A DNA stretch of 23,965 nucleotides from Syntrophomonadaceae bacterium. Lineage in GTDB: Bacteria > Bacillota > Dethiobacteria > SKNC01. Positions 1-6,715 of this stretch are shown in pieces. Position 1 is the stretch's first letter; every line of letters starts with the position of its first letter. The notes under the pieces were generated by a model. That model searched no databases, was not told the origin of the DNA, and saw nothing but the letters and a program-made list of their open reading frames with translations. The stretch is taken from positions 1 to 23,965 of the forward strand of contig PWHX01000052.1 of NCBI GenBank assembly GCA_003555415.1. The letters are read 5' to 3'. The position numbers and the translations under genes were made by a program.

Positions 1-103
1 ATGTAGATAGAAGCAGGTATGTTTACCAGGAAAAAAATGAGGAATAAGCTTTTTGTATTGTTTAAAATATTCATTAGATATATTGAGGAGGAATTTTTTT
101 AGT

Positions 104-523
104 ATGTCACTTGAAGTTGGCAGCGTTGTTGAAGGAGTAGTTACAGGTATTACAAACTTTGGAGTTTTTATAAAGCTCCCTGGTGGTGAAACAGGCTTAG
201 TTCATATTTCCGAGATTGCTGATTCTTACGTAAAAGATATCAACGAGCACTTACAAAAAAAGGATAAAGTTAAGGTTAAGGTTCTGTGTATTGACGGTGG
301 AGGGAAAATTGGACTTTCCATTAAACAGGCTAATAAGCCTACTACTCCCCATCGTAACAATAGCAAGAGGAAAAGTAGCCCGGGTAAATCTCCCAAGCCA
401 CCTAACTTTGAAGACAAATTATCCAGTTTTTTCAAGGAAAGCGACGAGAAGCAGCAGGATTTAAAGAAAAATACGGAGTCCAAGAGGGGTGGAAGGAGCA
501 CAATTAAACAGGAACTTAGTTAG
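104..523 (+). CDS. yabR: S1-domain RNA-binding protein, YabR type
   Basis: This small protein of 139 residues has one S1 (OB-fold) RNA-binding domain at about residues 5-75. Family hallmarks are visible: GSVVEGVVTGITNFGVFIKL, then GLVHISEI and a closing IGLSIKQ. The rest is a lysine-, serine- and proline-rich basic tail that is probably disordered and adds RNA affinity. The ATG at 104 is chosen because GAGGAGG (85-91) stands 12 bases ahead; an in-frame ATG at 53 would add 17 residues without a ribosome site. A strong terminator follows. Proteins of this type bind RNA or ribosomes, but the exact role is not settled. Its place before a tRNA-Met and spoIIE matches yabR in Bacillus as I remember it, where divIC lies just upstream; that gene would be outside this window. 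Confidence 0.88.
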   Translation: MSLEVGSVVEGVVTGITNFGVFIKLPGGETGLVHISEIADSYVKDINEHLQKKDKVKVKVLCIDGGGKIGLSIKQANKPTTPHRNNSKRKSSPGKSPKPPNFEDKLSSFFKESDEKQQDLKKNTESKRGGRSTIKQELS

Positions 524-569
524 TGTTTTATTTAAAACAAATAAAAATATATTATGCTGTTTAAATTAA

Positions 570-597
570 AAGTATTCCTGGGGAATACTTTTTTTAT
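570..597 (+). terminator. Intrinsic terminator after the S1-domain gene
   Basis: A perfect 9-bp stem, AAGTATTCC (570-578) with GGAATACTT (582-590), closes a 3-base loop and runs into a T tract (589-595). It separates the S1 gene from the ppx-like gene 30 bases further on. Confidence 0.85.
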
Positions 598-628
598 ATT
601 TTTTTAGTAAATAGAGAGGATGAAAGAC

Positions 629-1537
629 GTGAGGAAAGCAGTTATAGATGTTGGAACTAATTCCGTTCGCCTTTTAATTGCAAAAAGACTGGAGGATTCA
701 ACCTATAGTCCTGTTTTGTACAGAGTAGAGATTACCAGGTTGGGAGAAGGGATAGGTCAGGAAAGAGCTCTAAAACCCGGAGCTGTTAGCCGGACTATAA
801 ATGTAATTAAAAACTATTTACAGGATACTAAAAAATGTAGGGTGGAAAAAGCTTATATAATGGCCACCAGTGCAGTCAGGGAGGCCAGTAATGGTGAATG
901 TTTTGTCTCCATGGTTAAAGAAAAAACAGGTTTAAGCTTAAAAGTGCTTTCGGGAATTGAAGAGGCGGAGCTAAGCTATCTTGGGGTAACAAAAACTTTG
1001 CCTGAATCCGGAAAGCATCCTCTTGTGTTCGACCTGGGGGGAGGAAGCACGGAATTTATCTGGAAGGAGGAGAAAAAGGTTTTCTCAGAAAGTTATAAAA
1101 TAGGGGTGGTAAGGCTTACCGAAACTTATATCTCTTATGATCCTCCCCGCCAGGATGAGCTGAAAAATATTGAAAAGTATATAAGAAACATTCTAAGGGA
1201 AATGAATAATGATAAAATTAATAAACAGGATAAGCTAATCGGGGTAGGCGGCACCATAACTTCCTTAGCGGCAATAAGCCAGGGGTTAACGGTATACGAT
1301 CAGGAAAAGGTTCATGGTTATGTGCTCACCAGAGAAAACTTAGAAAAGCTATGGAACAGGCTATTGTTATTAAAAGAGCCGGAACGAAGAAAGCTCCCTG
1401 GCCTTCAACCTCAGCGAGCCGATGTTATTATTGCCGGAACAGTTGCTATAAAAACCATAATGGACTTGTTTAACTATATAGATGTGACAGTTAGTGAAGG
1501 TGATCTCCTGATGGGGGGCATGCATTGTTTTAGCTGA
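629..1537 (+). CDS. ppx: Ppx/GppA-family phosphatase (exopolyphosphatase or pppGpp phosphohydrolase)
   Basis: The protein of 302 residues has the actin-like ATPase fold of the Ppx/GppA family. The first phosphate loop is VIDVGTNSVRLLI at the N-terminus, the second is FDLGGGSTEF near residue 140, and GVGGTITSL lies near residue 205. ATSAVREASN near residue 85 precedes the catalytic region. This is the short two-domain form, without the C-terminal HD-like domain of E. coli Ppx. Members release phosphate from polyphosphate or convert pppGpp to ppGpp; sequence alone does not decide which. GTG at 629 is preferred because GAGAGGA (614-620) stands 8 bases ahead; the ATG at 620 overlaps that ribosome site. 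Its 3' end overlaps the convergent membrane-protein gene by 8 bases. The symbol is tentative. Confidence 0.85.
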   Translation: MRKAVIDVGTNSVRLLIAKRLEDSTYSPVLYRVEITRLGEGIGQERALKPGAVSRTINVIKNYLQDTKKCRVEKAYIMATSAVREASNGECFVSMVKEKTGLSLKVLSGIEEAELSYLGVTKTLPESGKHPLVFDLGGGSTEFIWKEEKKVFSESYKIGVVRLTETYISYDPPRQDELKNIEKYIRNILREMNNDKINKQDKLIGVGGTITSLAAISQGLTVYDQEKVHGYVLTRENLEKLWNRLLLLKEPERRKLPGLQPQRADVIIAGTVAIKTIMDLFNYIDVTVSEGDLLMGGMHCFS

Positions 1538-1973
1538 GCATTAATTTTGCCCCAACGGCTAAAAAAGCCAGGCCTAAACCTTTAACCCAGGTAAAAGGTA
1601 TTTCTTCCAGCCCAAATATGCCAAAATGATCTATTATTAAAGCGGTGCCTACTTGACCTACTATAATAAAAGTAGTAGCTAGGGCTACTCCCAGTTCAGG
1701 TATAGCGTAAGCCACAGTGTAGACTATTATAACTCCCAGTAAGCCGCCGAAATAAACGTACCAGGGAGCTTGAGACAATTTTTGAAAACCGCCGCCCCCC
1801 AGGTTAAAGATAAAAAGGCCTATCAGAAGAACAGCAGTCCCCACTACATGAACAATAAAAGTAGCTTCCAGCAAGCCTATTATTTTGCCTAAAACAGAAT
1901 TTAAGGAACCCTGGACAGCCATGGATAATCCTGAAAACAGGGCTACCAGCATTGCTAAAAGTTTTATACTCAT
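1530..1973 (-). CDS. Small DMT-family membrane protein, YdcZ type (DUF606)
   Basis: This protein of 147 residues is almost wholly hydrophobic, with five probable membrane helices at about residues 4-24, 36-57, 72-92, 95-113 and 127-146. The pattern QGSLNSVLGK followed by ATFIVHVVGT is typical of the YdcZ/DUF606 branch of the drug/metabolite transporter superfamily, where each subunit is half the size of an EamA transporter and presumably acts as a dimer. The substrate is unknown. The ATG at 1973 has AAGGAGAG upstream on the minus strand. It is the only minus-strand gene in the left part, diverges from feoB across about 130 bases with a 17-bp palindrome, and overlaps the end of the ppx-like gene. 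No partner gene of the same family is adjacent. Confidence 0.8.
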   Translation of the reverse strand: MSIKLLAMLVALFSGLSMAVQGSLNSVLGKIIGLLEATFIVHVVGTAVLLIGLFIFNLGGGGFQKLSQAPWYVYFGGLLGVIIVYTVAYAIPELGVALATTFIIVGQVGTALIIDHFGIFGLEEIPFTWVKGLGLAFLAVGAKLMLS

Positions 1974-2013
1974 GGTAGGTCTCTCCTTTTCTTAATTTAA
2001 ATTTCCGCGAATC

Positions 2014-2030
2014 TTGTTTATTTTAAACAA
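2014..2030. promoter_or_regulatory. 17-bp palindrome between the DMT gene and feoB, candidate operator
   Basis: TTGTTTA (2014-2020), three T, and TAAACAA (2024-2030) form a perfect 7-3-7 inverted repeat. It lies 40 bases upstream of the DMT start and 73 bases upstream of feoB. No T tract follows on either strand, so an operator is likelier than a terminator. It does not resemble the classical 19-bp Fur box. A possible feoB -10 (TATAAA, 2067-2072) lies downstream, but I see no convincing -35. Confidence 0.4.
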
Positions 2031-2102
2031 AAATAAATGTAAATATACCGGATTTTCCCGCATAGATATAAAATAGAAATATTCGTCTATGGGGGAATTT
2101 TT

Positions 2103-3869
2103 TTGAAAAAAGAAAAAAGAGTTTTGTTGGTAGGCAGACCTAATGTAGGCAAAAGCGTTGTATTTAACAACATAACTGACTCTTACGCTGTTGTCTCCAA
2201 CTACCCCGGGACTACCGTAGAAATAACTACGGGAAAGGTTAGAGGGGAGCGGTGTTCTTATCAAGTGATTGACACTCCAGGAATTTACAGTTTAATACCT
2301 TTTAGCGCTGAGGAAGAAGTTACTCTGAAAATATTGTTTGAAGAGACTCCTGACCTGATAGTTCAGGTAATAGAGGCTAAAAATATAGAAAAAATGCTGC
2401 CCCTTAGCTTGCTGCTTCTTGAGGTTGGTTTCCCCTTGATTCTGGCAGTTAATATGCTGGATGAGGCCTGGACAGCAGGCATGGATCTCAACCTGTCTGA
2501 ACTGGAGAAAAAGCTGAATATTCCTGTTATAGGTACCATATCTACCCGGGGTAAGGGAATGGTAAGTTTAAAAAAAACAATTGAGAAAAAACTTATCAGA
2601 GGAAAGGAAAAAGCTAAAGCAGGTTTTAAGCTACCCTATTCCCGGGAGGTGGAGGAACCTGTTCAGGAAATGGTTAAGCGACAGAACGCAGCTAAAGAAC
2701 TACTGAAAGATGTTATTATCCCTGGAAAAGGAACTACAAATTCGCTGAAGGAAAAATTAAATTATATTACCATGCATCCCCTGTGGGGAATTCCCTTTCT
2801 GGTATTAGTATTATACTACGGTTTATATAAATTTGTAGGAGTAATGGGTGCCGGGGTCATGGTGGACTATATAGACGGGTATATTTTCAAAGGATATCTC
2901 CTGCCCCCTTTAAATGATCTGGCTGCGTTTATCCCTTATTCCTGGTTGAAGGAACTACTCTTTTCCCAATACGGTTTTATAAACCTGGGGCTTCGCTACG
3001 GACTGGCTATAATTTTACCTATAGTAACGGCTTTTTTCTTCTTCTTTTCTATTATTGAAGACTCCGGCTACCTCCCCCGTCTGGCCATGCTTTTGGATAC
3101 ACTATTTAAAAAATTTGGTTTAAATGGTCGGTCTGTCATTCCTTTAATACTGGGGTTGGGATGTGGGACCATGGCAGTAGTAGCGGCCAGGACCCTGGAA
3201 ACAAGGAGGGAAAGGTTCATTGCTACACTGCTTTTATCCATAGGGATTCCCTGTTCCGCTCAGCTGGGGTTGATACTGGCCATGTTGTCCCAGGAACCTG
3301 GGGCCCTGGTTTTATGGGGCACTGCATTGCTGGTGGTGCTAATGGGCACAGGTTATTTTGCCGACAAGGTTCTTCCGGGAAAAAGTCCCGGTTTTTACAT
3401 GGAAATTCCCGCCTTGAGAGTGCCTAATATAAAAGCTCTTTTAAGTAAAACTTTTGCCCGGATTAAGTGGTATATGAAAGAAATAATTCCCCTGTTTTTA
3501 CTTGTGAGCCTGGTCATGTGGGCGGCAAGTTATGTCGGATTACTAAATTATCTTACAGGTTTGACACAACCTTTGCTCCAGGTAATAGGACTACCTCCGG
3601 AATTGGCTCCGGTTTTTATCCTGGGGTTTTTTCGACGGGACTATGGAGCGGCAGGGCTTTATGACCTTATTCAGGGTGGGAGTTTAAGTGCTGACCAGCT
3701 GGTGGTAGCCTCCCTTACTCTATCACTGTTTTTGCCCTGTGTGGCCCAGTATATAATGGTCATTAAGGAGCAAGGATTGTCCAGGGGAATAGTTATACTG
3801 TTTATAGTTTTACTGCTGGCTTTTTGTGCAGGGTATTTTTTAAACCTACTGCTAAGTTTTATAATTTAA
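2103..3869 (+). CDS. feoB: FeoB-type ferrous iron transporter, divergent subgroup
   Basis: FeoB takes up Fe(II) across the cytoplasmic membrane with an N-terminal G-protein domain. Here residues 1-165 carry G1 GRPNVGKS (11-18), the G2 threonine in PGTTVE (35-40), G3 DTPG (57-60) and G4 NMLD (117-120). About eight membrane helices follow from residue 220, including the family stretch EDSGYLPRLA. At 588 residues it is shorter than the usual 650-770. Typical gate motifs are altered: GCNVPA of classical FeoB is GCGTMA here, and the second gate reads GIPCSAQLG. Both cysteines remain. A downstream feoA-like gene supports the iron role, although another divalent metal cannot be excluded. The start is TTG at 2103, with GGGGGA (2091-2096) 6 bases upstream. 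Confidence 0.85.
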   Translation: MKKEKRVLLVGRPNVGKSVVFNNITDSYAVVSNYPGTTVEITTGKVRGERCSYQVIDTPGIYSLIPFSAEEEVTLKILFEETPDLIVQVIEAKNIEKMLPLSLLLLEVGFPLILAVNMLDEAWTAGMDLNLSELEKKLNIPVIGTISTRGKGMVSLKKTIEKKLIRGKEKAKAGFKLPYSREVEEPVQEMVKRQNAAKELLKDVIIPGKGTTNSLKEKLNYITMHPLWGIPFLVLVLYYGLYKFVGVMGAGVMVDYIDGYIFKGYLLPPLNDLAAFIPYSWLKELLFSQYGFINLGLRYGLAIILPIVTAFFFFFSIIEDSGYLPRLAMLLDTLFKKFGLNGRSVIPLILGLGCGTMAVVAARTLETRRERFIATLLLSIGIPCSAQLGLILAMLSQEPGALVLWGTALLVVLMGTGYFADKVLPGKSPGFYMEIPALRVPNIKALLSKTFARIKWYMKEIIPLFLLVSLVMWAASYVGLLNYLTGLTQPLLQVIGLPPELAPVFILGFFRRDYGAAGLYDLIQGGSLSADQLVVASLTLSLFLPCVAQYIMVIKEQGLSRGIVILFIVLLLAFCAGYFLNLLLSFII

Positions 3870-3886
3870 TTATTCTTAAAGGAGGC

Positions 3887-3904
3887 ATGGGTGACCAGCT
3901 GTGA
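3887..3904 (+). other. Possible 5-codon coupling ORF between feoB and feoA
   Basis: AAAGGAGG (3878-3885) is the best ribosome site in this gap, but it sits next to ATG 3887, which encodes only MGDQL. Its TGA (3902-3904) overlaps the feoA ATG as TGATG. The feoA start candidates lie 15-18 bases from that ribosome site, further than usual. This arrangement would let ribosomes finish the mini-ORF and restart on feoA. It is inferred from sequence only. Confidence 0.35.
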
Positions 3905-4146
3905 TGATCAGGAGAAAAAAAAGCTTTACTTTAACAGAATTAAATAAAGGGGATCGGGCAAGAATAATTAAAGTGGGCGGAGACAGGACAAAAAGAAGAA
4001 AGATTTTTGCCCTGGGGATCCTTCCGGGAGAGGTGGTTATACTGGAACAGAAATTTCCAGTGTTACTCCTTAAAGCAGGCCATTCTAATATAGCCCTGGA
4101 TGAAGGGGTGGGGAAAAATATTATTGTTTCTAAGGAAAACGAGTAA
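3904..4146 (+). CDS. feoA: FeoA-domain protein
   Basis: The protein of 80 residues has an SH3-like FeoA fold. The segment LTELNKGDRARIIKVGGD opens the domain, LGILPGEVVILEQKFP holds the usual LGhxPG turn, and the end resembles the NIALDEGVGKNIIV pattern in which FeoA proteins normally show hIxhxxxxAxxIxV. FeoA is a small cytoplasmic partner thought to act on FeoB. It begins 34 bases after feoB and is surely cotranscribed with it. The order feoB-feoA is the reverse of E. coli. An in-frame TGA at 3892 limits the start to GTG 3901 or ATG 3904; the latter overlaps the stop of the 5-codon ORF described at 3887. The first residues (MIRRKK) are strongly basic. Confidence 0.75.
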   Translation: MIRRKKSFTLTELNKGDRARIIKVGGDRTKRRKIFALGILPGEVVILEQKFPVLLLKAGHSNIALDEGVGKNIIVSKENE

Positions 4147-4158
4147 ATCCTTTTATTT

Positions 4159-4186
4159 TTGATCATTGTATGTTACACTGTATAAA
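4159..4186 (+). promoter_or_regulatory. Sigma-A-type promoter of the tRNA gene
   Basis: TTGATC (4159-4164) and TATAAA (4181-4186) are 16 bases apart, and the expected start falls only a few bases before the tRNA 5' end at 4195. Both elements are fair but not perfect matches. Confidence 0.5.
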
Positions 4187-4194
4187 GAAGTTAA

Positions 4195-4272
<78 letters not shown>

Positions 4273-4287
4273 AAAAATACAAACCAT

Positions 4288-4317
4288 TAAACGGCGAAAG
4301 CCGTTTATTTATTTTTT
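4288..4317 (+). terminator. Intrinsic terminator after tRNA-fMet
   Basis: TAAACGGC (4288-4295) pairs with GCCGTTTA (4300-4307) across a GAAA tetraloop, followed by a T-rich tract ending in six T. The tract runs directly into the Spo0A box of spoIIE at 4317. Confidence 0.88.
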
Positions 4318-4323
4318 GTCGAA
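4317..4323 (+). promoter_or_regulatory. Spo0A box upstream of spoIIE
   Basis: TGTCGAA matches the 0A-box consensus (TGTCGAA) exactly and lies about 70 bases upstream of the predicted spoIIE start site. A weaker form, TGACAAT (4351-4357), overlaps the -35 element. In Bacillus subtilis, phosphorylated Spo0A activates spoIIE and spoIIG through boxes upstream of, and overlapping, the -35. Confidence 0.65.
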
Positions 4324-4349
4324 AAGAAAATTTGAGGTTCCTCCTAACT

Positions 4350-4382
4350 ATGACAATATTTTTACCATAACTGGTTTATAAT
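4350..4382 (+). promoter_or_regulatory. Spo0A-type sigma-A promoter of spoIIE with 21-bp spacer
   Basis: ATGACA (4350-4355; 5 of 6 matches to TTGACA) and a perfect TATAAT (4377-4382) are 21 bases apart. No better -35 exists at 17 bases. The long spacer is characteristic of the Spo0A-dependent spoIIE and spoIIG promoters of Bacillus, as I recall them. The predicted start site is near 4389, about 23 bases before GTG 4412. Confidence 0.6.
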
Positions 4383-4411
4383 GGTAGAAAACTTTTTAAG
4401 GAGGAATACAA

Positions 4412-6625
4412 GTGAAATACAAAGGAGGAGCGCTGCAGACGTACCAGCGGATTTATTGTCCTGAAGCTTACCCGAAATTTAAAAGTTCAATTTTTACAGA
4501 ATTTTTTAATAATGTAGTACAGGTTCTTTTTAGGGGAAGATTAATTCTGTGCCTGGCAGGATTTCTTATAGGCAGGGCTGTTCTTTTAGGAGAACTTGCT
4601 CCCTTTGCCCTTCCTTACTGGGCGGTCGTTTTTTCTATTAGCCCTTATAAAAGTTTGTTTGTTGCTTTAAGCACTGTTGCCGGTAGCCTTACTTACTCTC
4701 TGGGATGGTATCCTTTACGTTTGGGCCTTTCCATTCTACTATTTACGTTAGCCTACCACCACGTGAAGAGAAGCAAATATAATATTCCTGGATGGGTATT
4801 GATTATTGTTGCTATGGCCTTTTCCTTTTTGCCCCAGCTTGTTTTAAATTATTTTTTGCTATATGATATTATCTTGCTTTCCTTTGAAGTTGTTCTGGCG
4901 CTTTTGGCCTGGTCAGTTTTTTTACAAGTAGTGCCCTTAGTTAAAGAAGGCTTCCCCGGTGAAGGGATATCCTTTGAAGAAGTAATAAGTCTTATGCTTA
5001 CCAGCGTAGTTTTAATTGTAGGTATCGGGGAAGTAGGTATGGGGGGATTAATATCCCTGCAGGGTACCGTCAGCAAGTTTATAATACTAACTTTCGGTTT
5101 CCTGGGAGGAGGAGGTATTGGTGCTACAGCGGGAGCTGTTCTGGGTTTTGTCACTACAATTAATTTGGGAGAACAGTTTATGCCTTTTATCGGGATATTT
5201 GCCCTGGCAGGTCTTTTAGCCGGTGTATTCAGGGAGCTGGGGAAAATCGGTTCTGCGGCAGGTTACCTGGTAGGTTCTATGCTGTTAAGTTTTTACCTCT
5301 ATGATTTATCCCTCCTAACACCCCTGTTTATTGAAGATATCTTAATAGCTGCTGTGTTTCTTTTAATACCCTTAAATATTTTTAACAATCTTTCTATCAT
5401 ACACAGTAAGATAAAGGACAAGAAGGAATCATCTGCAAAAAATACTCTGGATAGTGAGAAGTATAAAAATTTAACAGTTAACCGGGTCAGGGATCTGGCT
5501 GGAGTTTTTGAAGAAGTAGCGGCAACCATTAACCAGGAGGAGGAAGATTTGTCAGGGGAGGAGGATGAAATTCCCCAACTGGTAAATAAAACTGCGACAG
5601 TATTATGTAGTTCTTGCAACAGTTATGAGCGGTGTTGGAGAAAGAATTTATCTAAAACAAAGAAAAGCATAGGGGAATTAATTGTCCTAATGGATAATCA
5701 CGGAAAGGTTCCTCATCAGCAGGTTCCTAAACACATTAACAGGAACTGTTCTAGAAAAAAGGAACTTATTAGTACTATAAATAACTTGTGGAGCCAGCAG
5801 CAGGCGGAAAACCTTTGGGAACAGAAAGTTAGAGATAGCCGTAATATGGTTACTTCTCAGCTGGAGGGCATTTCCCAGCTCATCAAGGAATTGTCCAGAG
5901 AAATTAAAATTGAAGATGAAGATAGGGAAAAAATGAGCGGCAGGGCCAATCTTTATACAACAGAACTGGGAGTTGCCCAGATGGCCCGGGCAGAGGAAGA
6001 AGTAACGGGAGACTCTTTTGGCTTTTATGACTTAAAGGGAGGAAGGCAGGCTGTAATTATAAGTGATGGTATGGGCTGGGGTGAAAGTGCCCGGAAAGAA
6101 AGCCAGTCCGCGGTTAACCTGATGGAAAAGCTTTTAAAGGCCTGCAAAAATAAAGATGTAGTTGTGAATATGGCTAATTCTCTGCTGCAGGTAAAAAAAG
6201 GAGAAGCATATGCCACCGTGGATTTATTGCTGTTAGATTTAAAAGAAGGAGAAGGAGAATTTGTAAAAATTGGTGCCTGTCCAACCTACATAAAAAGAGG
6301 AGATAATATTAAAGAAATAAAAGGTTCTTCCCTGCCTATAGGTATAGTTTCCACCGTTGAACCATCAACTTTTAAGGAAAAATTACATCAAGATGACCAC
6401 ATTATTATGATAACCGATGGCTTCACGGAACTAAGGGGCGGGAAAGTAAAGGATACCTGGTTTAAGGAAATTTTAAGGGAAGTCAAGCATGCACATCCAC
6501 AGATTATGGCAGATTACCTTTTAGACCAGGCGTACCAGTTATCCAATGGGCAGGTCAAAGATGATTTTACGGTTGTTGTCTGTAAAATAGTTCAGTTAAA
6601 AAACAAGATAAATAGCTGGGTTTAA
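4412..6625 (+). CDS. spoIIE: Stage II sporulation protein E, membrane PP2C phosphatase
   Basis: SpoIIE sits at the polar septum and dephosphorylates SpoIIAA, which frees sigma-F in the forespore. The protein has 737 residues, somewhat shorter than the roughly 820 of Bacillus. About ten membrane helices occupy residues 35-315. A cytoplasmic linker follows, with a cysteine cluster (CSSCNSYERCW near 400 and NRNC near 447). The PP2C/PPM domain covers about 515-735. Its metal-binding motifs are visible: GDSFGFYDL, DGMGWGESAR (DGMG at 552-555), ITDGFTEL and the terminal DDFTVVV. GTG at 4412 follows AAGGAGGA (4398-4405) by 6 bases. The promoter carries Spo0A signals. The gene is monocistronic, with a terminator overlapping its stop. 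Its presence is good evidence for a spore former. Confidence 0.95.
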   Translation: MKYKGGALQTYQRIYCPEAYPKFKSSIFTEFFNNVVQVLFRGRLILCLAGFLIGRAVLLGELAPFALPYWAVVFSISPYKSLFVALSTVAGSLTYSLGWYPLRLGLSILLFTLAYHHVKRSKYNIPGWVLIIVAMAFSFLPQLVLNYFLLYDIILLSFEVVLALLAWSVFLQVVPLVKEGFPGEGISFEEVISLMLTSVVLIVGIGEVGMGGLISLQGTVSKFIILTFGFLGGGGIGATAGAVLGFVTTINLGEQFMPFIGIFALAGLLAGVFRELGKIGSAAGYLVGSMLLSFYLYDLSLLTPLFIEDILIAAVFLLIPLNIFNNLSIIHSKIKDKKESSAKNTLDSEKYKNLTVNRVRDLAGVFEEVAATINQEEEDLSGEEDEIPQLVNKTATVLCSSCNSYERCWRKNLSKTKKSIGELIVLMDNHGKVPHQQVPKHINRNCSRKKELISTINNLWSQQQAENLWEQKVRDSRNMVTSQLEGISQLIKELSREIKIEDEDREKMSGRANLYTTELGVAQMARAEEEVTGDSFGFYDLKGGRQAVIISDGMGWGESARKESQSAVNLMEKLLKACKNKDVVVNMANSLLQVKKGEAYATVDLLLLDLKEGEGEFVKIGACPTYIKRGDNIKEIKGSSLPIGIVSTVEPSTFKEKLHQDDHIIMITDGFTELRGGKVKDTWFKEILREVKHAHPQIMADYLLDQAYQLSNGQVKDDFTVVVCKIVQLKNKINSWV

Positions 6626-6650
6626 AGGAGCTTCAGCTCCTTTTTTTTTT
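6624..6650 (+). terminator. Intrinsic terminator of spoIIE, overlapping the stop codon
   Basis: AAAGGAGC (6624-6631) pairs with GCTCCTTT (6636-6643) around TTCA, followed by ten T (6641-6650). The stem uses the last two bases of the spoIIE TAA. Confidence 0.92.
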
Positions 6651-6683
6651 AATAATAATTATATACAAATCCAAAATTTAGGG

Positions 6684-6689
6684 TATAAT
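6684..6689 (+). promoter_or_regulatory. Probable -10 element of tilS-hpt
   Basis: A perfect TATAAT lies 27 bases before the first tilS start candidate, after the spoIIE terminator, so a promoter is expected here. No convincing -35 stands at 16-19 bases; TTATAT (6659-6664) is the nearest. Confidence 0.4.
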
Positions 6690-6715
6690 ATTAATATTAA
6701 CTATAAAAACAAGGG

